Below, piece after piece: positions 1-7,439 of a DNA stretch of 64,000 bases. The notes under the pieces were generated by a model that saw nothing but the letters and a program-made list of their open reading frames with translations, was not told the origin of the DNA and made no database searches. Each line of letters opens with the position of its first letter. Positions within the stretch are counted from its first letter, which is position 1. Source of the stretch: Citreicoccus inhibens (GTDB lineage Bacteria; Myxococcota; Myxococcia; Myxococcales; Myxococcaceae); contig NZ_JAHNZT010000001.1 in NCBI RefSeq assembly GCF_019039035.1, forward strand, positions 178,049 to 242,048. The letters run 5' to 3'. The position numbers were made by a program, and so were the translations under genes.

Positions 1-2
1 TG

Positions 3-233
3 CGCCTCTCACCGGGTCACGTGTCCGAGCTGTTCCATGCCCAGGTGGGCCTCTCGCTGCGGCGCTGGTTGCTGTGGCGTCGGCTGCTGCGCTCCCTGCC
101 CATGCTCCGCCCAGGACATCTGGCGGACACCGCCGCGAGCGCGGGCTTCGCGGACCAGGCACACCTGACGCGAACGTGCGTCCGGCTCGCTGGGTACTCC
201 CCCCGGAGTCTGGCGGACGTGCTCGCGCGTTGA
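3..233 (+). CDS. AraC-family transcriptional regulator, C-terminal fragment (5' end outside window)
   Basis: The frame is open from the left edge and stops at 231-233. The roughly 76 visible residues are an AraC/XylS DNA-binding domain. A first helix-turn-helix ends in LSPGHVSELFHAQVG, then comes LRRWLLWRRL, and the second helix-turn-helix has the typical pattern ADTAASAGFADQAHLTR followed by GYSPRSL. The sensing domain lies outside the window, so the ligand is unknown. It points toward the arylsulfatase gene 145 bases downstream and could regulate it, but nothing in the sequence proves this. The family call is firm and the function is open. Confidence 0.85.
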   Translation, partial: RLSPGHVSELFHAQVGLSLRRWLLWRRLLRSLPMLRPGHLADTAASAGFADQAHLTRTCVRLAGYSPRSLADVLAR

Positions 234-378
234 GGCCCACGGACGCACCCGCCGCCAAGCGGAGGGCAGACAGCGACGAAGCCGCATCCCTCCCTGGAGG
301 ACGGCTCGTCTCGGGCCACACCTCCGCCCACCCTTCCGGGGACGGAGATCCTCTCCTCGAGCCATCGGAGCGCGCGCA

Positions 379-2043
379 ATGTCAGGCAACGGCAAGCCCA
401 AGACGAATGGCAATGGTCACTCCACCAAGCAGGCGGGGCGCAAGCCCAACATCCTCGTCATCTGGGGGGACGACATCGGCCTGTGGAACATCAGCGCCTA
501 CAACCAGGGGATGATGGGCTACCGGACACCCAACATCGACCGCATCGCCCGCGAAGGCGCGCTGATGACGGACTGCTATGGACAACAGAGCTGCACCGCG
601 GGGCGCGCCGCGTTCATCACGGGCATGAACCCACTGCGCACGGGGCTGACCACCATCGGCATGCCGGGCGCGGACTACGGACTCCAGGATTCGGACCCCA
701 CCATCGCGGAGATGCTCAAACCGCTGGGCTACGCGTGCGGGCAGTTCGGCAAGAACCACCTCGGCGACTCGAACCGATACCTGCCCACCGTCCACGGCTT
801 CGACGAGTTCCACGGGAACCTCTACCACCTCAACGCGGAGAACGAACCCGAGTGCCCGGACTACCCCAAGGACCCCGCGTTCAAGGACCGCTTCGGCCCG
901 CGCGGCGTCCTCCACACCTGGGCGACCGACCGGGATGATCCGACCGAGGAGCACCGCTGGGGGCGCGTGGGCCGCCAGAAGGTCGAGGACACCGGGCCAC
1001 TCACCACGAAGCGCATGGAGACGGTGGACGAGGAGTTCGTCGCCTCGTCGCTGTCCTTCATGGAGCGAGCGGTCCAGGACGGCAAGCCCTTCTTCCTCTG
1101 GCACAACTCCACCCGCACCCACGTGTGGACGTTCTTGCAGGAGAAGTACCGCAACAAGACAGGCAAGGGGCTCTACGCGGACGCGATGACGGAGCTGGAT
1201 GACCAGGTCGGCCTGCTGCTCAAGAAGCTGGATGAACTGGGCATCGCGGACAACACCCTCGTCGTGTTCTCCACCGACAACGGCGTGGAGAAGATGGGCT
1301 GGCCCGATGGCGGCAACGCGCCCTTCCGAGGCGAGAAGGGCTCCACCTGGGAAGGCGGCGTCCGCGTGCCGTGCGTCGCGCGCTGGCCGGGCGTCATCCC
1401 GCCGGGCACGGTCATCAATGACATCTTCGCGCATGAGGACTGGATGCCCACCCTGGTCGCCGCGGCGGGCGGCCCCACGGACCTGGTGGAGAAGTGCAAG
1501 CAGGGCTTCAAGGTGGGCACCAAGACCTTCCGCGTCCACCTGGACGGCTACGACCAGCGCGAGCTGCTGTCAGGCCAAGGCCCTGGGAAGCGGCACGAGT
1601 TCGTCTACGTGCTCGACAGCGGCAGCATCGCCGCCGTGCGCTACGACGACTGGAAGGTCATCTTCAGCTACCAGGATGGCCACGGACCGGACATGTGGTT
1701 CAGCGGCAAGCGCTTCAACCCGTCCTGGCCCTACCTCATCAACCTGCGCTCGGATCCGTTCGAGGAGGCGCTCTACTCGGGGCTCTACACGCGCTGGTAT
1801 GGCGAGCGGATGTTCCTCTTCGTGCCCGCGCAGGCCCTGGTGAAGAAGTTCGCCCAAACCCTCCTTGACTACGTCCCCAGCCAGGCTCCGGGCAGCCTGA
1901 GCATTGGCCCCATCAAGGAGCAGGTGAAGGAGAAGATGAAGGAGACGAAGAAGGCAGGGAAGACCGAGGTGGGGGATCAGGTGATGAACCTCGCGCAGGA
2001 GATTGAGCAGGCGCTGCACCGGCTCCAGCAGAGCCACGCCTGA
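379..2043 (+). CDS. Arylsulfatase (alkaline-phosphatase superfamily sulfatase)
   Basis: This 554-residue protein hydrolyses sulfate esters. After about 22 polar residues it begins with the first metal-binding strand, ILVIWGDDIG (Asp31, Asp32). The sulfatase signature follows at about residues 72-82 as CTAGRAAFITG, where Cys72 would be oxidised to formylglycine. The motif has Ala where the common C-x-P-x-R form has Pro. A later FSTDNG and a GEKGSTWEGGVRVP segment complete the family pattern. I see no signal peptide or membrane segment at the N-terminus, so it may be cytoplasmic or exported by another route. The C-terminal 40 residues are Lys/Glu-rich and probably helical. No sulfatase-maturation gene is visible nearby. 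The substrate is unknown. Confidence 0.93.
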   Translation: MSGNGKPKTNGNGHSTKQAGRKPNILVIWGDDIGLWNISAYNQGMMGYRTPNIDRIAREGALMTDCYGQQSCTAGRAAFITGMNPLRTGLTTIGMPGADYGLQDSDPTIAEMLKPLGYACGQFGKNHLGDSNRYLPTVHGFDEFHGNLYHLNAENEPECPDYPKDPAFKDRFGPRGVLHTWATDRDDPTEEHRWGRVGRQKVEDTGPLTTKRMETVDEEFVASSLSFMERAVQDGKPFFLWHNSTRTHVWTFLQEKYRNKTGKGLYADAMTELDDQVGLLLKKLDELGIADNTLVVFSTDNGVEKMGWPDGGNAPFRGEKGSTWEGGVRVPCVARWPGVIPPGTVINDIFAHEDWMPTLVAAAGGPTDLVEKCKQGFKVGTKTFRVHLDGYDQRELLSGQGPGKRHEFVYVLDSGSIAAVRYDDWKVIFSYQDGHGPDMWFSGKRFNPSWPYLINLRSDPFEEALYSGLYTRWYGERMFLFVPAQALVKKFAQTLLDYVPSQAPGSLSIGPIKEQVKEKMKETKKAGKTEVGDQVMNLAQEIEQALHRLQQSHA

Positions 2044-2065
2044 GACTCGACGCGAGCGGTCTCTC

Positions 2066-2095
2066 GGGAGGCACCGCGTCTCGCGGTCGCCTCCC
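2066..2095. terminator. Strong stem-loop between convergent genes
   Basis: The inverted repeat GGGAGGC at 2066-2072 pairs with GCCTCCC at 2089-2095. An inner stem pairs ACCGCG with CGCGGT, with a 3-base loop and one bulged base. It sits between the convergent sulfatase and MgtC-like genes, so it probably works as a two-way terminator. There is no T tract, as is common in G+C-rich genomes. Confidence 0.55.
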
Positions 2096-2096
2096 G

Positions 2097-2567
2097 TCAG
2101 TCTTGACGGGGGGGCCTCGGGTTGGAGGGCTCATCCGAGAGCTCGAGCATGACCCTCCGTCGATGGAACACGTGCCGCTCCAGCAGGCTCAACAGCAGGT
2201 TCGACACCGCGATGACCACGGCCACGAGGCCCGCGAGCAAAGGGCTGCCCAGCACGGCCTCGCAGCCCACCGCCGCAGCGATCCAGATGGAGGCCGCCGT
2301 GGTGATGCCGAAGATGGCGCTTCCTCGCTTGAGCACACTGGCGGCCCCCACGAAGCCAATGCCAGACGCGACGCCTTGGATGATGCGCAGCGTCTCCTGG
2401 GCCTTGGGTCCCACCACGTTGGCGCCCGCGGAACAGAACAGCGCGGCGCCCAACGTCACGAGGTAATGGGTCCGGACACCGCCGGGCCGCGTCCGATACG
2501 GCAACCCCAGGACGATGCCCGCGCCGCCCGCGACGAGCAGGCGCACGAGCAGGTCAACGCGCTCCAC
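2097..2567 (-). CDS. MgtC/SapB-family inner-membrane protein
   Basis: This 156-residue protein has about four or five hydrophobic segments over residues 1-120 and a polar C-terminal tail, the length of short MgtC/SapB proteins. The family core is visible: a Gly-rich first helix, then TRPGGVRTHYLVTLGAALF, then GVASGIGFVGAASVLKRG and ITTAASIWIAAAVG. The usual Glu of GLERE before the Arg-Pro-Gly segment is replaced (GLPYR). Members affect magnesium starvation and membrane-potential responses, but the activity of this short form is not known. Its neighbour, 92 bases away on the same strand, is a DUF2254 membrane protein. Confidence 0.88.
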   Translation of the reverse strand: MERVDLLVRLLVAGGAGIVLGLPYRTRPGGVRTHYLVTLGAALFCSAGANVVGPKAQETLRIIQGVASGIGFVGAASVLKRGSAIFGITTAASIWIAAAVGCEAVLGSPLLAGLVAVVIAVSNLLLSLLERHVFHRRRVMLELSDEPSNPRPPRQD

Positions 2568-2659
2568 AGTCCCCTCCCGGCACAGCTCCCGCCCCGAGCA
2601 CCGGCGCGAAAGTGTGCTTCGCCCGGCACGCTCGCAAGCTCAAGCGCGCGGGCTGACGC

Positions 2660-4051
2660 TCAGAACCCGATGACTGGGAGGGGAGGCCAGGGCGCCCCCT
2701 GGAGCGCGCTCAACAGTGCTTGCGCATGCTGGCGCAAGAGCGGCAGCCAGCGCGCACCGGGGCTTGCCTCCTCGGCGGCAGCGAGGATGGACCGCAACGC
2801 CTCTGGAGCCGCTTCCCGATCCACGGCCTCTCGCGCGTGATGTCCCATCGCCGCCACCATTCGGAGCAGCCGCAACACCACGGCGGGTTCGGTGGCGCCG
2901 TAGCGAAGCGTCTGGTCGGTGACCAACACCCGGTAGTCTCCCAAGGAGAGCCCCTGCAAGAAGACCCGAGAGACTCCCGCCGAGTCCGCCAGCACTCGGC
3001 GCCCCAGCCTCACCTGACTCAATGAGCACAGGAGGAACGTCAGCTGATCCACCGCTTCGACCGCGGTGTACGGATCGTTGATGCCCGGGGACAACGCCCT
3101 GACGGCCACGTCCACCAACTGACGCACGCCCAGGGCGATGTCCATGTCACCATCGCGCCAGAGGTCCAACCGGATGGCTCGGAGCAACGCCGACACCATC
3201 GCGCCTCGCCGCGCGGGCGGCCCCTCCTCTTCGACCCAGCCCAGCTCTTCGCCTTGCACCACCGGCTCACCCACGGCGCGCTCCAGGTGGACTCCCAGCC
3301 GGTGTGACTCGGCCACGGCCAGGAGCGCCTGCGCATCGACGGTGGCGATGAAGCCGTCGCGCGGGCTTCGCAGGGACCACGCCTCGCGTGGGCGCGGGCG
3401 GACGGGCGGCGGAGGCTCCACGTCCCCCGCGCGCAGAACGTCGAGCGTCCGGGCGACCTCCAGCGTGTCCTTGCGCACGAGCCGGGTCAGGTTCTCCACG
3501 CGCATGAGCTGGAGCATGTGGAGCACATGCGCGATGAGCGCGACCTCACAGACGAGGAGCAGCAGCAGGGCCACGGCGAGGGCCGGACGGGGTGCGCGCG
3601 CCTCGGGCGTGATGAAGCCGAACATATGCGCAGCCACCAGACAGAAGACGCTGGTGGCGACGAAGACCGGGATGACCCAGCGAAATCCGACGCCGTGCAC
3701 GAAGTGGCGCAAGAGCCGAGGGGAGTACTGCCCCGCGGCGCTCTGCACCACGACCATCGACAGGGAGAGGACGATGCTCAGCGAGGTCAGCGCGATGCCC
3801 AGCACGGTGGAGAGCATCTGCCGCGCTTCGGGAGCGGTCGTCTGCCAGGCCACTCCGCGCAGCACCCGCGCCACCGGAGCAGGAGGGCTCACCAAGAGCA
3901 CGCCGAGGAGGGCCCCCACTCCGGCGCCGAGCAAGGTCTGAAGCCCCAGCCGATGGCGCATCCATCCACGGACTGGAGAGAGGACGGAGGCGCGAGCTCG
4001 AGAGGCGCGATCGAAATGCCCCCTGTGTCGCGGCAGCACCTGGGCGCTCAT
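2660..4051 (-). CDS. DUF2254 family membrane protein
   Basis: The protein has 463 residues. The start at 4051 is chosen because AAGGAGG lies about 11 bases upstream; an upstream in-frame extension to 4264 has no protein-like sequence. Four hydrophobic segments lie at roughly residues 35-55, 75-100, 120-145 and 155-180, separated by the family motif VVQSAAGQYSPRLLRHF. The soluble C-terminal half contains the second family signature, ALSPGINDPYTAVEAVDQL. DUF2254 proteins are widespread and of unknown function; some authors suspect a mechanosensitive or transport role. It probably follows its own promoter and may be co-transcribed with the MgtC-like gene downstream. Confidence 0.9.
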   Translation of the reverse strand: MSAQVLPRHRGHFDRASRARASVLSPVRGWMRHRLGLQTLLGAGVGALLGVLLVSPPAPVARVLRGVAWQTTAPEARQMLSTVLGIALTSLSIVLSLSMVVVQSAAGQYSPRLLRHFVHGVGFRWVIPVFVATSVFCLVAAHMFGFITPEARAPRPALAVALLLLLVCEVALIAHVLHMLQLMRVENLTRLVRKDTLEVARTLDVLRAGDVEPPPPVRPRPREAWSLRSPRDGFIATVDAQALLAVAESHRLGVHLERAVGEPVVQGEELGWVEEEGPPARRGAMVSALLRAIRLDLWRDGDMDIALGVRQLVDVAVRALSPGINDPYTAVEAVDQLTFLLCSLSQVRLGRRVLADSAGVSRVFLQGLSLGDYRVLVTDQTLRYGATEPAVVLRLLRMVAAMGHHAREAVDREAAPEALRSILAAAEEASPGARWLPLLRQHAQALLSALQGAPWPPLPVIGF

Positions 4052-4289
4052 CCTGGACCGGTCCTCCTTGGCCCCTCGGCGCGGGCCCTGGACAGCGAGC
4101 AGCGGGAACACTCGAGTGCTCAGCCATCCGCGCCAGGCTGAGACATGGGATTGAGCAGATGCTGGGATTGAACACTCGCCCACGCAATGATGGGCGGGCC
4201 GCGCTTCGAGCGCAGGGCCCGTCCATCGGCGCGGGCGCCGGGTGCGCTTGGGCGTGGGAATCACCGCGGCCCAGGCCCTGGGCGAAGGC

Positions 4290-4715
4290 TCAGTCCGGCT
4301 TCTTCTTGGTGTAGTTCTCGCCCAGGCAACAGACGCTCTCGAACATCGCGTGCGTCTTGCGCTGGGTGAGGATGACGATGGCCCGCTCCTGCTCCGTCAA
4401 GGGCCGGCCCTCGGCCTTGGCCGTCGCTTCGATTGTGTCCAGGAGCCCGTAGAGCGCGAAGACCGCGTTGTCGCCGGTGAAGTGCTCCCGGCGCATGGCC
4501 TCGGTCTGCTGGATGAACTCGTCCTCGCTCACACGCTCGGAGTCGTCTGCAAACATGCACTTGGGCATGGAGTCCACCCCGGGGATGAACAGGCCCGTGG
4601 CCCAGTCCAGCTTGAGGATCTGTAGGCCCCCGTCCTCGAGCGGCACCCACTTCACCGTGCGGTTGCCGACGATGAAGTACCGCGTCGAGTCGTACCGCCT
4701 CTCCGAATCCGTCAT
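4290..4715 (-). CDS. Conserved-looking hypothetical protein, 141 residues
   Basis: I do not recognise this family. The start at 4715 (MTDSERRYDSTRYF) follows a GAGGGGTGAG purine tract. Any longer version runs into Arg/Ala-rich low-complexity sequence typical of a non-coding frame. The protein is soluble, acidic and mainly helical in its second half, with Cys residues near the middle (KCMF) and end (CCLG). The N-terminal part looks like a small beta domain (YFIVGNRTVKWVPLEDGG). It has no signal peptide. Its downstream neighbour on the same strand is the DUF2254 gene, 238 bases away. Confidence 0.7.
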   Translation of the reverse strand: MTDSERRYDSTRYFIVGNRTVKWVPLEDGGLQILKLDWATGLFIPGVDSMPKCMFADDSERVSEDEFIQQTEAMRREHFTGDNAVFALYGLLDTIEATAKAEGRPLTEQERAIVILTQRKTHAMFESVCCLGENYTKKKPD

Positions 4716-5032
4716 CTCACCCCTCGTCAGATTCCAGCCTCTCGTGCCGAGGCGGTGGGGGGACGCCCTCGCCCACCACGCCTCCAGACGCTCGCGCAGA
4801 GGATACAGGCGCGCTGGCTGGAGCCGTCCGCGCGCTCGCCGGGTTTGTCCGCGCTGGCGAACTGCCGCTCCGCGTCGCCGGCCCCCCGGGCTCATGGCTG
4901 AACCCGATGTCGAACGCATTGCGCACGGGCACCGTTCTTCCGTCAACCAGGGCGGGCTGATAGCGGCACGTCGTCAGCGTGCGGATGACGCCGTCCGCCT
5001 CGGCCTGCGGACGCGGCGGGCTCGAACGGAGA
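4716..5032. other. Gene-poor gap with a decayed TonB piece
   Basis: This 317-base stretch has no complete gene on either strand. The part nearest 5033 carries the TonB C-terminal remnant described separately. The rest (about 4716-4884) is Arg/Ala/Pro-coding low-complexity sequence in every frame and looks like spacer. It contains the ribosome-binding site of the 141-residue gene that starts at 4715. Confidence 0.6.
4885..5016 (-). pseudogene. Remnant of a TonB-type energy transducer C-terminal domain
   Basis: About 44 codons on the minus strand read PQAEADGVIRTLTTCRYQP and then ALVDGRTVPVRNAFDIGFS. This matches the C-terminal TonB domain common in myxobacteria, where xVIRTLxxCRYxPA is followed by DGxPVxVxxxFxxxF. 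No start codon, membrane anchor or Pro-rich linker is present in frame; upstream sequence in the frame runs antisense through the beta-propeller gene. I infer a decayed, 5'-deleted transducer. The match rests on recognising the pattern, not on an alignment. Confidence 0.6.
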
Positions 5033-5698
5033 CTAGCGGCGAGAACGCGAGGGGCGCTTGACGGCGCGCACCATTCCGCTCGCTCCGCCGCCGGCGTAGA
5101 AGGTGTCCCGGCCGTCGGATTCGAGCCCCGAGACATTCTTGCCCTCGGGCATGGACAAGCGGGTGAGCACGCGACCATCGGCGGGATCGATTCGGCGAAT
5201 CTCACTGGCGCCGTCTTCCCAGGTGCCGTGCCACAGCTCGCCCTCCACCCAGGTCACGCCGGTGACGAAGCGATTCGACTGGATGGTGCGCAGGACGGCG
5301 CCCGTCTCTGGATCCACCTGAAGGATGGTGCGACTGCGGTACTGGCCCATCCACAGCGAGCCCTCCGCCCACGCGAGGCCCGAGGCGTTCGTCTGTCCCG
5401 GAGCAGGCAGGGTCTTGAGGACACGGCCCGTCTTGGGATCGAGCTTGCGGATGCAGCCCTCACCGAGTTGGAAGAGGTGCTCGCCATCGAACGCGGTGCC
5501 AGCGTCACACGGAACGGAGAAGGAGCGCTCCAGCTTGCCCGTCACCGGGTCCATGGAGTGAAGGGACTCACCGCTGGCGAACCAGACCTGTTCACCGTCG
5601 TGAGTGACGCCGTGAACAGCGACGGTCCCAGGAAAGGGGCCGTACTCGCGAAGGAGCTCGGCGGGCTGCGTGTCCTCGTCGTCGCGGGGCTTGTCCAT
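5033..5698 (-). CDS. Vgb-like / YncE-like beta-propeller protein
   Basis: This protein of about 221 residues is made of repeated blades with the pattern G-x-LW-x(4-10)-x-DP-x-TG-x-V-x(3)-L, for example MDPVTGKLERSF, LDPKTGRVLKTL, VDPETGAVLRTI and IDPADGRVLTRL. These are typical of streptogramin-lyase-like, glutaminyl-cyclotransferase-like and SMP-30-like propellers. The start at 5698 has GAGGAG 8 bases upstream, better than the in-frame ATG at 5719. I see no signal peptide. About five blades are recognisable, so the propeller may be closed by pairing or be short. The catalytic activity is unknown; in this superfamily many members only bind ligands. Confidence 0.75.
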   Translation of the reverse strand: MDKPRDDEDTQPAELLREYGPFPGTVAVHGVTHDGEQVWFASGESLHSMDPVTGKLERSFSVPCDAGTAFDGEHLFQLGEGCIRKLDPKTGRVLKTLPAPGQTNASGLAWAEGSLWMGQYRSRTILQVDPETGAVLRTIQSNRFVTGVTWVEGELWHGTWEDGASEIRRIDPADGRVLTRLSMPEGKNVSGLESDGRDTFYAGGGASGMVRAVKRPSRSRR

Positions 5699-5775
5699 GT
5701 CAGTGCTCCTCGACGCCATCTAACCGAGCCGTGCCAACAGAGGAAGTAACAAAGTTGGCGCGATTTCCAGCGACC

Positions 5776-6198
5776 CTATTTCTGGATGGCCAGGATGCGC
5801 CACGTCCGGACATCCACTGCGTAGGTGGCGCCCATATCCAGGACGATGTCTCGCTCATGCTCGGCACAGTGGCTCGGACTGAACGAGAACTGAACGTAGA
5901 CGATGCCCTCGGGTCCGGGCGATGCGGCCACATCGAACGCCTCTCGGCGATACAGACACTGCTCGAGTGGAGTGGCCCCTGCGTGAGGCTTCGTGCCGAG
6001 CGGCCGGAAATCCTCCATGGCGAGTGCGATGGCCGCGGCCATCGGACCGGCCACCTCCACGACTCCTTCTTTCGGAAGGTCACGCGGAAACTGAACCTTC
6101 GCGGCCTCTGCATCAGGAGCGTGAACAGGCCGAGGCGCGCCACGGAAGAGCGAGCACCCGGACAGCAGAACGAGCCACAGCAGCGCAGCACGGGTCAT
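5776..6198 (-). CDS. Small predicted lipoprotein, unknown function
   Basis: This 140-residue protein begins MTRAALLWLVLLSGC, a type II signal peptide with lipobox LSGC, so it should be lipid-anchored. The mature part has no family I recognise; it contains one CLYRREAF segment and an SPSHCAEHERDIVLDMG segment. The start at 6198 is preferred over 6201 because GAGG then sits 7 bases away. It follows the JAMM-motif lipoprotein gene by 16 bases and is almost certainly in the same transcript, so the two may work as a pair. Confidence 0.72.
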   Translation of the reverse strand: MTRAALLWLVLLSGCSLFRGAPRPVHAPDAEAAKVQFPRDLPKEGVVEVAGPMAAAIALAMEDFRPLGTKPHAGATPLEQCLYRREAFDVAASPGPEGIVYVQFSFSPSHCAEHERDIVLDMGATYAVDVRTWRILAIQK

Positions 6199-6214
6199 CA
6201 TGCGACCTCGAAGC

Positions 6215-6850
6215 CTATCGGTCATCGACGGACGTTATACGCCCACTCGCCTTGTCTTCGTTCCGAATATGGCCAATCAGGACCCATCTCCGTCCATCAC
6301 GGACGTACACCTCTCCGGGCCTCGGCTCATTGACATACGGAATCAGCTTCAGGACGCGACACGACGTATCGAACTGGATCCGAATGACGAACCGCTGGAG
6401 CTCCTTCCGCCGGTCCTCGGATGACATCTCCGAGGGCGCCCAGGGATGACTGTGGAAATCGCCAAGGGGCATCGCCCGCCCACGCGGGTCGACCACGGTT
6501 CGCGGAGGGCTGCACTGCTTGCGTTTCGATGCGCCCACCAAGACCGTCGGACCCAAAGGGGAGCCGTAGCTTGCGTGGTAGATACCGTCGCCCAGTGAAT
6601 AGAGGGCCCCGCAGTACTCCTGCCCCCAATCACCATCCATTGCATTGGGAAGCTTCATGATGGCCGGACACAGCTGATCAATGACGTCATCTACGTCCGC
6701 GGACGACTGAATCTCTGGCCATGGACCACGAACCCAGACAGCTCCATTCGCGTCTCGACCAAACCACTGGCCCATCCCTTGTCGCACATAGCCGCTCCCA
6801 TCTGCACAGCCCGAGAGCAACAAGAGCACTGCCACCCCACAGTGCCGCAT
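6215..6850 (-). CDS. Lipoprotein with a JAMM/MPN-type metalloprotease motif
   Basis: This 211-residue protein starts MRHCGVAVLLLLSGC, with lipobox LSGC. Near residues 131-146 it reads GDFHSHPWAPSEMSSED. His133, His135, Ser143 and Asp146 fit the JAMM zinc-protease pattern H-x-H-x(7)-S-x(2)-D exactly. A possible upstream acid is Glu78 (WGQEYCGAL). JAMM enzymes cut isopeptide or peptide bonds; several bacterial forms process small proteins or cell-wall fragments, and related folds occur in secreted toxins. A lipid-anchored version with a partner lipoprotein directly downstream is unusual. The motif is seen; the activity is inferred. Confidence 0.72.
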   Translation of the reverse strand: MRHCGVAVLLLLSGCADGSGYVRQGMGQWFGRDANGAVWVRGPWPEIQSSADVDDVIDQLCPAIMKLPNAMDGDWGQEYCGALYSLGDGIYHASYGSPLGPTVLVGASKRKQCSPPRTVVDPRGRAMPLGDFHSHPWAPSEMSSEDRRKELQRFVIRIQFDTSCRVLKLIPYVNEPRPGEVYVRDGRRWVLIGHIRNEDKASGRITSVDDR

Positions 6851-7010
6851 CGCCAGTTCCCTTCAGAATCGAGCCCCTGAGAGCAGGGGTCTAGATGCGC
6901 CCATAGCAAAGAGGACTGACAGGTTTTCCACTGGACCACGTACCGGTGACACCGAGACGGGAACGGCGCCCCTATTCCAAAGTGCGTGCCAGAGAAAGGA
7001 CCTGTCGCGC

Positions 7011-7373
7011 TCAAGGGGATGTGGCGGGCCCAGCACTGAGCTGTTGCCTCAGGGTGGCGTCGTCCACGAGCCCCCAACGCTCGATGAGCCTGCCGTCGGG
7101 TGTGAACCGCAGGATGTCGATGACGGAGTAGGAGATGGGGCGACCAGCGCGCCCGGGCTTCATGTTGGGGTCGGGGTTGTGGTCGACGACGTCCGGAAGC
7201 ATGAGATCATCGAGCAGCGCGACATTGTCCGTGTGGATGGCCATCTCGAGCCTCGCGTAGAAATGCCGCGCGGCGGCCTTGGGGTCGGTCGTCACAGCGG
7301 AGGTCCTTTCGATTCGAGGCGTGGCACACGCAGGCATCAGGAGGAAGCAGCACAGCAGCAGGGTGCGCAGCAT
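7011..7373 (-). CDS. SnoaL-like (ester-cyclase type) lipoprotein, probably internally deleted
   Basis: This 120-residue protein has a signal peptide, MLRTLLLCCFLLMPAC, with the lipobox MPAC. The mature part begins like a SnoaL-like cyclase (AARHFYARLEMAIHTDNVALL, then VVDHNPDPN) and ends like one (SYSVIDILRFTPDGRLIERWGLVDD). About 50 residues that normally lie between these blocks are missing: PNMKPG joins directly to RAGRPISYSVID. The frame is intact, so either the gene makes a non-functional short fold or it has been remodelled. The start at 7373 puts the signal peptide at the N-terminus. Confidence 0.65.
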   Translation of the reverse strand: MLRTLLLCCFLLMPACATPRIERTSAVTTDPKAAARHFYARLEMAIHTDNVALLDDLMLPDVVDHNPDPNMKPGRAGRPISYSVIDILRFTPDGRLIERWGLVDDATLRQQLSAGPATSP

Positions 7374-7439
7374 GCGCCACACTGTGTCCACGGCCAGCCC
7401 ACCCGTCTTGTACGAATCCAACACGCCAGGGCCCCACGC

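Noticed and set aside
4052..4264. Upstream extension of the DUF2254 gene to 4264
   Set aside because: The extra 71 residues are Arg/Pro-rich without homology, and a good ribosome-binding site stands before the 4051 start.
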